Part shown: piece after piece, positions 1-12,700 of the stretch
Layout of the letters: each line of letters opens with the position of its first letter
Numbering within the stretch: position 1 is the first letter of the stretch
Source: Phalacrocorax aristotelis
Taxonomy: Eukaryota > Chordata > Aves > Suliformes > Phalacrocoracidae
Length of the DNA: 64,000 nt
NCBI RefSeq assembly: GCF_949628215.1
Contig: NC_134286.1
Span: 3,596,001 to 3,660,000 of the forward strand
Direction of reading: 5' to 3'
Notes under the pieces: model-generated
The model's database searches: none
What the model saw: the letters and a program-made list of their open reading frames with translations, nothing else
What the model was told of the DNA's origin: nothing
Translations under genes and position numbers: made by a program

Positions 1-540
1 CCGCTATTGCTGCAAGAAGAACCTCCTTTTGGTTCTGACTCCTATTTCAACAGGCCCTAGTTCTTCTGTCCAATTTCATCACTTCTCCATTAAGTTCTCT
101 CTCTTCTAGGCTAGAAGAAACCAGTCGTATTCAACCTTCTTCACTGAGATGTTATTCCATGCCGTAGGTTATTAATGCCTGTTCATGACCCTTCTCCAGT
201 TCTAACAGATCACTGCACAGTATGCCAGATGTGGAAGAATCATGGCTTTATACAATGATGCGATGATGTTTATTTTTTTGTCCTCTGTTATTTTCCTCAT
301 AGCTTCTAATGTTGGATTTGCTTTTTTTGACTGCCACTAAGCTGATGTTTTCTTGGAGTTACCTGTCACGACCACCTGGCAATAGAGCAGTACCAGGCTG
401 CTCAGAGCCCATTTCATATGTTCCATATAAGCATTACTGTATACTCATCCACAATGACTTTTCATCTGCTGTATTATTTTATTTAGAAATGTATTTTAAC
501 AAGGTATCTTGCAATAAATAGCTAGCAAGATTGGGTCCGC
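1..540 (-). mobile_element. Old CR1-family LINE fragment, antisense
   Basis: The plus strand reads as the reverse complement of the 3' part of an ancient CR1 LINE. The clearest blocks are the phrase around 'cactgcacagtatgccagatgtgg' (split over 212-234), 'ttttttgactgccactaagc' near 324-343 followed by 'tgatgttttc', and 'atccacaatgactt' near 449. These appear in the same order and spacing as in CR1 copies I know from turtles, crocodiles and birds. The copy is heavily mutated, has no usable open frame and runs off the left edge of the window. The boundary at about 540 is where the resemblance fades. Subfamily not assigned. Confidence 0.6.
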
Positions 541-2793
541 AATGCTTCTTACCTTATTCCAGAATTTTAATTGCCTTCATACATTACAGTGTTCAGTGGT
601 CAGAAAGTTCAGCAAGCAGAAAGGGTTAAACAGGGTTTAGGGTATGTTTTAAAGACTATCATTTACCATGCTGGCATTAACTAATGGTCAGACCATAAAG
701 TGACTATTGCAAGTTTGAAGCAGAGCTCTCTTATCCCATTAATATGTTTCTTGTTATAACTTGTGAGATCAGTTGAAGTTTATACATTTCAAAAAGAAAT
801 AAAAATCCTTGGAATATACCAAAAACATGTAAAGTTAAAAATTGCATCTAATGATTAATAGCTAGGATGATTTATAACCTAAAATTGTCAAGGAACATGC
901 GAATACACTCCTCCTACTTTAGCCACACCAGCTGAGGGGAAAAATTATCTTTGTATTGTAGTATAACAACAGTACACGGAGTGACAAAACAGAATAAAAT
1001 GACTTTGTTTTATAAGGACCCTGTTTTTGTGACGGCCATCAGTATCTTCAACAAAACTCAAAGCTCAAAAGATTGTGTTTCATTCTATGAAGCGAAATAA
1101 TACAGTACTGTCCTTACCCTTAAGCAGAAGTCACTCTTTTGTTCTAACCATTTTCCTGTTTGAATTGTTGAGGTTATTAAACAGTCAATTTACTTTGTTT
1201 CAGATAATTAATACTATGCATGAGGTCGGTGATCAAACAAAAACACGTTGAGCAACTTTCCTCCTATCCATTAAAGCCCTTATTCAGCATGCTAAAGAGC
1301 GAATGCCTCATTTTAATGGAACCATACCAGTCATCATTTACCAAATATCGACTGCAAAAAATAACTTAAGAATATACCATTGTATGCTAAATACAGAATT
1401 CTGTCCAATGATAAGGCTTAGTACAAAATAAATAGCAAAAGAGGGTGCTAAACTTTCCTGTCTTCATGATCCTGCAAAAGTCCTCTGAGCAGCTGTCAGT
1501 GTTATCTATATTACGCTGCCAGTTCTAATTTATAGTTCAGTGATGCTCTAAGAAAACTGATAAAGGAAAAGGGCCTGCAGTCATGTGGAACACAGTAAGG
1601 AACAGCCGATCTGAGGAGCTAGGTACTTTTAAGTTTCACGCCAAGGCAAGACATCACATTCATTATGACCAAAGAGCAGGAAATGAGTTCCATTCCAAAG
1701 CAGCAATTTGCATTTCCCTCTCCTGGACAGACTGCCTAAGGAACAGTCCTCCTTATTAAAGGAGATAAAGCAGCTGCGATTGTGACATACTTATAAATGT
1801 TGGTACCTTGGATTTTTAGGGAGAGCAAGACAGGGATTTGGGTGCTTATTTATCTTTGCTTTTACTTGTACTTGACTAAAAATGTGTCATAGAAACAGCT
1901 GGTCTGTCTTTAAAGAAAATCTGCAATCATTAAGCAAATCACACAGAGAAGTGTTTAGAATTTGTCTAAAAAATTTAAAATTGGACAAAACTACTAAAAG
2001 CAAGGGAATAAGTTCTTAACATTTGTAAATAAAATAAACTATAGATTTTATAGGCTATTTTTCCACCCACTAACCTAGCAAGAAGGAGGAATGGTTTAAG
2101 ATATACTTAATTTCAGCTCCACATTATTCAACTGCTATAAAATTTGTATGGCCAAGTATGAAGGATGATAGGCATTTAAAATAAGAAGTGTAATTAATAG
2201 AGTTCTTTGGTCAATGTGTGTCATAGCTACACATAGATTAAAACATAATGTCTAAATAGCTCAGGCAATCTGGTCACAGAAACTGGAATAGGGTCAATTT
2301 AACCTGCTCCGCGCTGCTGTGGCCACACTGTTCTAGTACCCCAAGAAGCTAACTGAAATACGTGGTCTCCATACTGTGACCTATGTAGCCTCTTTTATAC
2401 CCTATTATTTGGTTAAATATGTTTAAACAGTTAGGGGTTATAAGACCTACCTTTCTGTCATGAAATTTAGGGGTTCCCCACCCCCGCAGTTCCTCTCCCT
2501 TGGAGTCACCTAAATTTTCTTATATTCCTCTAATTTATACCTGAAATTGCAACTATTTCTGTGAGTACAGAGTTCATGCTGTTTTGTCTTTATGTAACAT
2601 GGAAACGTTTCCAGGTCACGGATGAATTTAGCAAACAATTGTTTTTGCTGAAGTACAACATTGTGCAGAATTTCATTTAAAAATATTATTCCATTTGAGC
2701 CCTTGAATTGGGCATTTCTTTTCTGAGGAAGCTTACATTTCTAATTTGTCTCTTACTGGTCAGGTAGAAAGCGAGAAACCAACTTCATGGCTT

Positions 2794-2808
2794 CCCCCCG
2801 CCCCCCCC
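2794..2808. repeat. C-rich tract (C6-G-C8)
   Basis: Six C, one G and eight C in a row, followed by G and C. On the minus strand this is a G tract able in principle to stack as a quadruplex. It stands out in an AT-rich neighbourhood. Such runs are also prone to length error in sequencing. Confidence 0.8.
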
Positions 2809-3187
2809 GCAATAGATCTGTAGTTGCTTCTCTCTGATTTCAGAAACAGAGCTCATGGCAATCCTCCCACATCTGTTTCATCAGCCGATTAAAATGTAGA
2901 TCTCCTACAAGGTAACACATTTTTGGATGATGGGCGTTCCTTGAACCAGCTCATTATTAAGGGAACAACTTTATGCACGATCAGCAACTTGGCAGCGTAA
3001 ACAACATGAAACACTTCTTTTAAGTAGGACTTGATATGTTGTTTATGAGCGCTTTCATTTCATGGAAGGCTTTATGGCTTTTATAACCCATTTAAGCATA
3101 AAAGTTTTTGTTATCTTTTAAAACCTTTTTGCAGTAAAGACTTTATCTAGCACAAGAAAGAATTCAGATATGAGCCTTATGTAAAGC

Positions 3188-3193
3188 AATAAA
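3188..3193 (+). promoter_or_regulatory. Possible poly(A) signal with GT-rich downstream element
   Basis: AATAAA is followed within about 45 bases by a strongly T/G-rich stretch (roughly 3201-3236, including 'tgattgtgttgtatgatttg'), the normal layout of a vertebrate cleavage and polyadenylation site. No coding exon was found upstream on the plus strand, so this may serve a non-coding transcript or be chance. AATAAA is common in AT-rich DNA; only the downstream element makes this one notable. Confidence 0.25.
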
Positions 3194-3679
3194 TATTTGG
3201 TTTTCTGATTGTGTTGTATGATTTGTGGTGTGTATTGGAGTTCACTGAAGGGCAACATTTCTTTCTTTATTTTTTTTTTAAGCCCACAAGACACCTGATG
3301 AGTTTTAACTTATCTGTATTCTTCAAAAAGTAAGATTTTTGTGCTGATAGGGACTGTGTGTGTTGTTATGCTTAGTTTTATAACTACTCTTTATTTATAT
3401 TTAAAGTTGGAAAAAAGTAAAAATCAAAACATTTCACTTACGTGTGTATTTTAATTTTCATTTCATGATTAGAAAGATTGCATTTCAAAACCACAACTGC
3501 TGGGCTTTCTTGAGGAAGGCATTTTGTTTTGACCCAGTTCCACTACCTGTCTATTCTCAGACTTGCTTTACTCATACCAACTGCAAATGTAGCAGCTGGC
3601 CAATCTGTTCTGCCCCTCTACCCAAACCAGAATACCAGAACTAATTGTGCCAAGGCAGAGGTAACCCTATGCCATGCTG

Positions 3680-3724
3680 CTAGTAGTTTTACTAGGCACT
3701 ACTGCTAGCACTAGTAGTTTTACT
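3680..3724. repeat. 14-bp direct repeat pair
   Basis: The 14-mer ctagtagttttact occurs at 3680-3693 and again at 3711-3724. The spacer contains related partial copies (ctactgctagcac), so the block is also weakly self-complementary. Probably a small local duplication. Confidence 0.7.
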
Positions 3725-6700
3725 CACTGCCCCGAGCCAGTAAAATGCACCCAGTGTTCAGAATGGGCTTTAGGAAGCACAAACATTAATCCTGTAACTC
3801 TTTCTAACTTCAGTATCTCACCCTTATTTACGTACAGTACGAGCCTGTGACAATGAAAGCTGAAAGAGGAAAAATTAATGATCGGTGCGTCAGAAATGTG
3901 CATCAGGCAAGCGAACCCCGCATTCCTGACAGAGAATGCTGTTCTCCTGTGCTGTCAGCTAGCAGAGCTGCTTCTACTTCTAACTCTCTGAGAGGAGCAC
4001 TAGCTTCAGAATTTGAAAGATCATACTGGACTGTCAAACTTCTTTGATTTTAACAATATTTCAGGCACCGTGTGGGTTCACGGTAGGGTAACATACAACT
4101 CACCACTTTGGTAAGTACTGTAACTCTGACGCAGAGAGCATCTTCTAGTTTTAACCTCTCAAGGGGATTACTCTTGTCTTGACTTCTGTAAATTTCCTTC
4201 CGGATCAGAGATTCAAAGAGGTCCTACAAAATAATGACAATTTTAATTCTGTAAGTGCAACCTTCCCCAAACACCTCCTTCTAGACAACCACATTTAGCT
4301 GGGTTGTAAATGATGTTTTAAAACAACCTATCATCATATGAATGATGTTATACTTTACACCTTCCTCCAAGGTAGGTCGTTTTACACACATATTCCATGT
4401 AAGGCTACAGAGTAAGAACAAAGTCCATCGAGCAGTGAAAGATTAGAGAGTCTTGGCTTTCACCAGCTGCCTTCTCTTTCTTCATTTAAAGAAGTTTAAC
4501 AAATTAGTAGTTTCCTGTCATTTCTGGATATTGGTTATTCTAAGCAAGTAGACTCTGAAGAGGTTCCCTGTGGTGGGAATACTGGTGATTTACATAGGTA
4601 CATGAGTTTACATGTGCACGATACAAAAAATTCATGCTGTGATTTCAATCTACCTTAGGTGGTGCTTTTATGTTTATATCAGGTTATTTACTTTTCCTCA
4701 AACATTTTTCCATTTTACAGAGATGCGTTTGGGTATTACCAGATTCTGTTTTCTACTTTAACTTATTCACAGATAGGTCATACTTCAGCTTTCCCGCTCT
4801 GCTTTCTGCTGTCTGGTTCACACGTGCTTGTTCTTTTACAACAATTTTCATTTGTGCATTAATATATTTGTCAAGAAAAGTCTTTACTTGCATAACTTGT
4901 CAGAAGTACATGTACTAAAAAGCAAGCATACCTACACGCACACACATTAAACAAGCCTATGCGTGATATGTAATATTGCTGCATTAGTTAAGGTCTGAAG
5001 AATCTGCTTTAACACTCAGTTTCTTTTGTCCTGTAACAATGGAATAACATAAGCCCTTCGTACAAGCTTCTCTAAAATTAACAGCTTCTAGAATGTATTG
5101 TGTGAAACAGTCATTCCATTCTGCCTGAAGTGCATTTTCACTATTCAGAAAGACATAACTTTCCCATATCAATTTATCTGCTACACAGGCAATTTATTAA
5201 CCACGTGTTAAGCGATGTCTGTTGGATGAAGTGTCAGGTTGTTCCTTCAATACTGGCATGCTGAACAGCACTGAAAGAAGCGACTACGTATCCAAAGGGG
5301 TGTGCGTGGCCCAAAGCTTAAGGCAGCTGACGTTAGTAGCAACATCTTCACTCACATTTAGTCACTTCAGTCAGTGACCTACATGAATTGATACAAGTAT
5401 CTTAGAATATTTTTCAGTGCAGTCAGTTCCACACTTTCTGTTGCTGTTAGACCAGGGAACAAGCTAGAATCTTCAGTCATAAACAGGTACAGGCTTTAAG
5501 CCAAATTAAAAGGGCTTTAAAACTTAAAGGAGTCTGGTTTAAGACTACTCTGTTTTCATAAAGTCTTAAAGGCAACATAAGATATTTTGTAATACCAGTA
5601 ATGAGGGCAGTCCTTACTTGAGAGGCTATTGAAGGCAATCAACCTGAGAAATTTTACTTCCTTTGCAAGGGAGATTCTGGTCTTCCATGCTAATTTATAC
5701 CATCTGAAGAACAAGATTTATTATTTTAAAATTAGAATATTGATTTTTTTTCCTAAAGTAAAAACAGAAGGATAAGTAGGAGGTGGTAAGTTTCAGACAC
5801 TAGGTCTTTGTCTGAGTGCATGGTCTCTACTATGTCTGCCTTTGTTCATTTATCAGCTATTCTTATCAGCCATTAAAGCTACTGATAAAATTCTCACCTC
5901 ATAGCCATAATAATAATGATCATCTTAACTGCATCAGAAAAGATGTTCCCCCATTCTCAGCAGCCCAACTTCTCTGTCTCTAAGGAAGATTATCCACGAA
6001 GTGGAATGAAAGCATTCTACACCAAAGAGCATGTGGCTAAACTAAACTCAGCGTAGTAGAAAGAGGGATGTGCTTTGCAGACAGTGAGAGTGAAGAGGGA
6101 GAATAACTGTGTTCTCCCCCACAAGCTACTGCTTCACAAACTACTAGTTCTGTGGTCAGTGCAATTTAGACTATCGCTTCCAGAACTCTTGCCTTAATAA
6201 CTGCCTTATTATTTTAATTGCAAATCAGCTGATAAGCCAACCGATCAGCCAGAAAGACACAGAAGAACCTTCTACCTGTGGCCAAAGTAGAAGGTAATCA
6301 TCAGGAGCCTTTCATAAATGATCCATCAGTCCCCTATCTCTCCCACCTACCATGCTGTTTCAGAGATATGACTGGTCCCTGAGCATCCAGTCTGTAGTTT
6401 TATGAACTGGGAAGAGTACTGGAAAATCATCAACTATCAATAATAAGTTTTTCTAACGACAGGAGCAGAAGAAAGCATATTCTTTAAGCAGGAGTGACTG
6501 GTTCAAACCAGTTCTGCGGGAAGCTTCGCGCACCAAAGATCAAGAAGAATGCTAATGTGCAATCATTGAACAGAACGGGAGCCAAAAGTTGATATAAGGC
6601 ACATAATGAATAATGCTATACAATCAGCTCCTATACACCCACAACATATCTAAATTTATAAACCGTACACGCCATTGGATAAAATTGAAATGCATTTCCC

Positions 6701-7404
6701 ATCGTTGAAGTGTACTATCCAATCTGCTCTAACACAGGACCATATTGGGATTGAGCAGACCATTCTGTTTGTTAGAAACTTACCAGAATGTGCTGGTATT
6801 TATATCTCATCAAAGCTGTTCAGTAAACACAGTACAAAGACCTCTGATTTCACCGAATGCATAAACACATGCAAAGAATTTCATTCTAGAATTTCGGACA
6901 TGAGAGAGCGCTCTCTGTCAAATGAGCTTAACTGCCATTCCCCCATCCCAGTGAATTAAACCTCTTTCCACCTGGAAGAACTGTCCTGGCTTACCAGGTA
7001 GGAATTCCAGAGTTGTAACGGCAAGCTCTGAATTTGCCTGTGACATAGACTTTAAGGGAAAAATGCAGTATAGCTTCCTAGAGCCAACAGTTTGGTTTTT
7101 TTCCCTCCCAACTAATCAGTTTTGAGGGACAGGATTTTGAGGATGCAAAACTTGTCTCTGTTCCTGTTACATTTCTGTGTGGACTTACATATGTGAGTAT
7201 ATTTTTTATGGATATGACAGTTCAAGCCTGTAAGAATGACTGTTATAATTTCATTCATATTGTAAAGATCCTTTGTCAGTCTTAGAAGAAAAGTGAAAGA
7301 GAACTACAAAGCACCATGATTATCTTTGCTGCATACAGTTGCAAAACCTGCTTCTCCAAGCCACACAAACCAAATAGGTAATAAACCAATAAACCAACAG
7401 AGTA

Positions 7405-7440
7405 AAAGCATATCAGGGTCATAAATTCTGCCTTGACAAG
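7405..7440 (+). repeat. Short relic of an old sauropsid interspersed repeat
   Basis: The phrase 'gtcataaattctgccttgac' resembles the recurring 'ccaaattctgccctcagtta' block of an old repeat common in reptile and bird genomes. The better copy in this window is at 23040-23080. I cannot name the family with certainty. Confidence 0.3.
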
Positions 7441-7534
7441 GAAAGGAAAGAAAATTAAGTCAGCCTCTGCTGAGGCTGAAGAGGATTGAGGCACACTTTG
7501 TTTCTTTTCTTGATTCAGCGACAAAGGAAGGTGG

Positions 7535-7790
7535 ACCTTGACAGATCATTCAAACATTTGCTTTTGCCAAGGCAGGATCAGCTATACCTAAATGCTTCTT
7601 AAAGTTTGTTGGTCTCTTTCTAGCAACAACATAACCTCTGTAGACAATCTATTCCAGTGCTTAACTGCTGTCATCAGAGTATTTTCCTCAAGTTTAGCTT
7701 AAATTTCCCTTGCTGCCACTTAAGACTGTTATTTCTAGAACTGTTTATGGTGAAACAGAGAGAAAAATGCTATTTCCTTTCCCTTTCACA
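7535..7790 (-). mobile_element. CR1 LINE 3' fragment, antisense
   Basis: The plus strand runs through the familiar reverse complement of a CR1 3' end: 'ggaccttgacagatcattca' near 7533, a diverged middle, 'aacctctgtagacaatctat' then 'tccagtgcttaac' near 7632-7664, and 'aaatttcccttgctgccact' near 7701. These match the CR1 block that normally reads 'cctctctgggcaacctgttccagtg...' and '...cccttgctgcaactt'. The copy is 5'-truncated, as CR1 copies usually are, and is moderately diverged. The A/C-rich run at about 7845-7880 lies just beyond it. Confidence 0.75.
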
Positions 7791-8028
7791 AGTTAAAGAA
7801 TGTAAGATTACAAAGTTGTTAATCTCAATGAAATATCTGCTTTAAAAAGAAAAACCAAACCACACAAAACAAAACAAAATGGAGACTCTCTAGAAATAGC
7901 CAGAAGAGTACCGAAAGGAGAAAGCAGCTGTCTTGGTAGGCTATCACTCTTTGGGCAAACCAAGCACACTCATTCACAGTTAGTCAGGGGTTGCAAAACT
8001 ACTTAGAAGAATCCCCAAAACTCTGCAT

Positions 8029-8335
8029 GTAGCCTGGAAGCTGCTGGGGTTTGCTCAAGGAGTTATGAACCTCCCTCAAGCCAGACAGGCTGTTTGGGAA
8101 CTGATTGCATGGGGATAGGTTATCTGGTTACAGGTGATGTTACCTTCCTGCTGGGAGTGATCCTTCCCTTTGCTGGGAATGACCCTTCCCTTCACTGGGA
8201 GCAACACTTCCCTTTGCTGGGAGCCACCTACAAGGGACTGTAACACCAGGAACTATCATCATTTGTTATAAAAAACCAGCAAGAGCCCATCGCCGTATTA
8301 GTGCGAAGTGCTTTATTCCAACTTGCTGTCTTCAA
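8029..8335 (+). mobile_element. Possible solo LTR of an endogenous retrovirus
   Basis: This block is richer in GC than its surroundings. It begins TGTAGCC, contains a tandem 22-bp repeat (8151-8229) and then a TATAAAA box at 8267-8273, and can be read as ending at CTTCA near 8335. Enhancer-type direct repeats upstream of a TATA box are what a U3 region would show. Against this, I see no clear target-site duplication, no well-placed poly(A) signal inside the block, and no adjacent retroviral coding sequence. It could equally be another kind of insertion or unique DNA with a minisatellite. The edges are guesses. Confidence 0.3.
8151..8229. repeat. 22-bp minisatellite, about 3.6 units
   Basis: Three full units start ctgggagtga (8151), ctgggaatga (8173) and ctgggagcaa (8195), each ending in a cttccctt-type block, followed by a partial unit at 8217-8229. 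Units differ from each other by a few bases, so the array is not very recent. It lies inside the possible LTR. Confidence 0.92.
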
Positions 8336-8339
8336 AATG

Positions 8340-9667
8340 GGAGCGAGGATGACATTTCATTTCATATTTAATATTGAAAACTTTGATATAGAAAATAAAG
8401 GTCAGCATGGTGCCATGATTACTTTTATAAATTCTTTCACATGAATTGAGAGTTTGTTGCAGAATGCTGAGTTCATTACCTCCAAATGTCATGTGTGTGC
8501 TAAGAGAGTCTTATACAGTAACTCAAACTTACATCATCATTGTAATTATGACAGTTTTCACACTGTTTGTGTAGCATTTGAAGACAAACAATAAAATACA
8601 ATGTTGAGAATCTTCAACTTTTTTCCTAAACTTTACAAATTATGCTTTACCTTTTATGTCCTGCACCTTACTTACTGTCATTCAGAGCAGCTTTGTATTA
8701 TGGTTTATGGAAGTTACCTGGTTCTGAGATCCTTAAAATATTAACAAAATTTAAAAACTCGAATTTGAAGTGGCTTCGTCACTACTGATTGGGCTGATGG
8801 CTGAGCAAAATATAGCACAAAGGGAAAGTGAGCTTGCAGAAATCACCCCAAAAGTTTTTATATAGAAAATACAGAAAATTTACAAAATAAACTAATACAG
8901 CACATAAGTGGTCTGGCTAATTTTAATGAAATATTTTGATGTAATTTAGTTTCATAATTTAAATGTTTATAATCTGATAACACTAGAATGGACCATGCTA
9001 TGTAACTTTCATTGTAGACTAGAGCAGAAATATAAGTATTTCAGAATCATCTTAGCCCACTGCATTGGGAAAGATAACTGACTAGGCAATTTCACTGTGA
9101 CTCAGATTCAAAGAGTTTTGATTTGTAACTTTGGTGTTGTTTTGAATGGATGGCAATACACATCCATCTTGTGCAAGCATTTTTCAGAGAGAATTATGGG
9201 TATAAATCAGGAAGAAGGTGCTTTGTAGGGTGGAGTTAAACTTCAAAGTCAGTCATCGCTACACCTAACAGCTGTCCTTCTATTGTAATTAAATAGAACA
9301 TTAATTTCCAAGTGTTATGACATTTAATCAGCTATATAAAAATAATAATAGTAATAAGGATGATAAGCATCATCACCAAAGTTGTTGTGAGAGCAAGCCA
9401 AGATCACATGCCCAATGTTTCTAAAAGTTGTTATAGCCAAGGTGTTCTAGACTGTAAGTACTGTCCAAAATATTTTCTTAGAACTTATTCTGAAAAATTT
9501 CTTTCTTTAAAGGGAAACTTTGCAAAGAATCCCACAGTTCCTACTCATTAAACAAAACAAAGACTATACTCTGCCATTGTATTGCCTCTATATATCCTTA
9601 TAAAGATGTAAAATAATTTTTTTCTTTTTAGTCAGTACACATTCATGAAAAATTGTCATTTTCTACC
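8340..9667. other. Intergenic, nothing recognised
   Basis: AT-rich unique sequence. No exon with supporting splice sites, RNA gene or named repeat was recognised. About 8340-8560 reads as unique and repeat-free. Confidence 0.45.
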
Positions 9668-9785
9668 ATATTACAGGAGCCAGACTAAGCAAAGGGATGT
9701 TAAATGATTCATCCCAAAGCATCATATTGTAGCTGCAGACCCAGAATAAGAATCTTGACTTGTCCAATTTTTATACCATTTCCCT
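9668..9785 (-). mobile_element. MIR-like SINE relic, antisense
   Basis: The plus strand follows the reverse complement of the MIR core: 'attacaggagccagactaag', 'caaagggatgttaaatgatt', 'catcccaaagcatcat', then 'gcagacccagaataagaatc' and a 'ttttataccatttccc' end. This is the order of the 'ttacagatgaggaaactgag / aggttaagtgacttgcccaa / gcagagccaggattcgaac / ctctttccac' blocks. Diverged, but several blocks are kept in order. Confidence 0.5.
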
Positions 9786-12700
9786 TTCCTGCATAGGAAA
9801 CTGGATTAGATATATACATTCCTTTCTTCTATAGTACAGTAATTATAAAATAAACTCTCCTTTAATAAATGGATGTCTTAAACCTTATCCCTCAGATATT
9901 TTCAGTAAAACAGTACAACAATAAAAAAAATACAGGGAAGTAAATTAATACATTTGATCAGTTTTCCCATAATTCGTGTTCTAAAAAGCAAAAGTGCAGA
10001 TTTTGTAATACATGGGGTGGAAAAAGAAAGGATGAGTCGATGGACCTCAGTAGTTCCTACTGCAGGTTTTGTATCTGCCCTTAAGTGGCTTTATGGGCAA
10101 TCAAGCACTGACACCATGCTGGAAGCTTTCAAGCTCTTCCTGAGCCATATGGCTCAGAAAAGGGTTAGCACAGTCCACTAGAGCTACACTTAAACTACAG
10201 CCACAAGTGACAAGTGCTGTTCCTGTTATGATAAAGCGGACGGGATGATACATTCTTTTCCTTGAGTATTGTCACTTGGTTACAGCCTCTGTAATAGCTG
10301 GTTATTTGAAGTGTATTTCTGTTGTTGTGAGGTTTTGTATGTTTGTTTTCCAGTGAGCCACTTCCAACAAGCACAAAACCCACCAGTGATATTCTTATTA
10401 CCGGTTAGGAAATCCTTCTTAGACTATTGTGAAGAGTTCTTGGAAAAGAAAGGTATCCGTTATGTTCCAACCAGATTTCATAAGGATAAAAACAGTAACA
10501 AAGAAGAATCATTTGAAGAAACCATCATTTTTTTTGTTGTTGTTTTTGAATGCAGAGATATAACATAAGCTAACGTCTGAATTCCAAGAGAAAATTCACT
10601 CTCAGAATAAAAGAAGGAACACAGTCACAAAGAGCTGCAAGTGTCTCCCAGCTTGGTCCACGTAACCAACCAACAACGCTTCTGCATATTATACATACAT
10701 GTCCATCATCCCCTTTGATATACTTGAAACAACAACTAGTTCAGCAGCTGGCAGTTAGGCACAGAATAGTGACTGGTGGGAAGGAGGTGCTTTTCAAAAA
10801 AAAAAAAAAAAAAGGCTTTTTCAATTATTTTAAAGAACAGCTGATGATCAACCTCCCTTTCATATATTCTTGCCAAACAGTGACAGGAAGGAATCTTCTA
10901 GTGAACTTGGTCTTATCTTCAAGACTACTAATTTGGCAAAACAGTTACCTCCAACCCCTTCCTAACAATCTCCAAGTAATTAATTTTTTCTTGTATTCTT
11001 TTGTGCGTAACAGCCAAACGACAGTCCTACCAGCATCAGTGTTTTACTGGATGTTACGTGTTGTTTCCCACACTTTGCAATGGTGTTATATTTGTTATTT
11101 AGAACAAACCCAGATTGTTCCTGGAACTGTGCCTATAGAAACTACTGCTGTAATGTGTTTATATGATATATAATTATAGGCGTGTTGTAACCTGTCCATA
11201 GCCACTGCAGAACAAGTTGCATTATCAAAAACATAAACCAGTCCCTGGATTAACTATTCAATCTGATACATTCCCTTTCTTCAGTAGCTAATGTCAAAGA
11301 AATTAAATGAACACAGGTTACATTTTTGAGCTTCAGTAGAAAAGGTGGTAGCTATATAATATTCCAAGCCAGTAATATGACAGTCAAAACTACTGAATAC
11401 TCCCTAATGCAGTATGGATTTCAAACCACTACGTCTGAAGATTTGGCCACTTAGTTATACATCAGGCATTTGCTTTTGAAAATACTTGCCAAAAACCACA
11501 AACAAGATGTAGGAAGAAAGACGGTACTCACCTACCAATGGAGTGAGTCACGGTGTTCAAGCAGTTGAGCCTATGTATGCAAATAGAAATAGTAAAATCT
11601 GGTTATAATCCTAGCAAACAACAGATTATTGTAGGTTTTGAAGTACTGTGTCAAGTTAAATAAATAGGGCTGTCTCTAGTACATATTACCTGTAGGGAGA
11701 AAAAACTTTATAGAAATAACATTTTAGTTAAGCAGAATAATGGAGTATATGAAAGTTTAATTACTAGAAGAATTACTTTGATGTACTTCCCACATAGACT
11801 TTAATACCATTTCATACCCGGTATGTTATACTTTTCTGACAACAAATATCTAAACAACTATTTTCTTGGTAAGAATTGTAAATACATGCCAACAATTTTC
11901 TGTTCGTGCATCCTTTTTACCTCAGGCTTTCATTCAAGCCAACAAGTTATCAAGAAGAATTTTTAAATCACTGTAATACTTATGAAGACTTTTTATCCCA
12001 TATATGAAATATCTCTCTCCTTTGTGATGTCTAAGACATTTGTAAAGCCTTGCTCCAATGGTATCTAATGAACTTTTTTTAGCATGTTATTGTATAACCT
12101 GCTGCTATATATACACCGCAACATCACAGTTAAAAAGTGGTTCTGATGGTATTTTTGTATATGCACTCACATTTCCAGATGAGTGAAACCAGAAGACAAG
12201 GTGTAAGAGCCACTGAATTCAGAGTGGAGAGGGACAAGCAGGGTAGGGTCTGGTGTCGCAGTTTGTAATTTTATTTTTGCTTTACAAATTTTATTTTGGA
12301 TCAAATCCAAACCTAAAAGATTAATTTTGCAATTATAAAATGGATGTGGTCAAAATAACACAAGAACAGCTGGTCTCACTAAAAAGAGTTACAGATGGCA
12401 GAAACCTTGCAACAGCAATCTTAAAAAATGGGTAGAGAGATTGTATGATCTGTCTTATCAATTCACTGCAGATGTGGGGGGAAAACTTATGCTCTCTCAT
12501 ATCTGACAATTTCTAATTTGTTACTTCAGTAACCTTTTTTTGGTGTGTGAATTAAATACAATTTTTTTTTATTTAGACTTGCTCCACACACTTATAATCA
12601 AGTGCAAGAAATAATTATACAGTATTTTCATATGGAGTTCCCATAGTGTTTTCTGGGACATCTAATACTATTACATCACGACATTATTAAAGATTATACA

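Larger units (their letters stand above)
541..7534. other. Intergenic, mostly unique sequence
   Basis: No convincing gene seen on either strand. Open frames are below 100 codons and resemble no family I recognise. About 1030-1400 and 2600-3200 look unique and rather low in CpG, as slowly evolving non-coding DNA often does, but this is only an impression. A C-rich run, a short direct repeat and a possible poly(A) signal are listed separately. Confidence 0.5.

Noticed and set aside
10715..11173. 152-codon plus-strand open frame
   Set aside because: It runs across an 18-base A tract (coding a Lys run), has no family resemblance and no supporting splice or promoter context; AT-rich chance frame.
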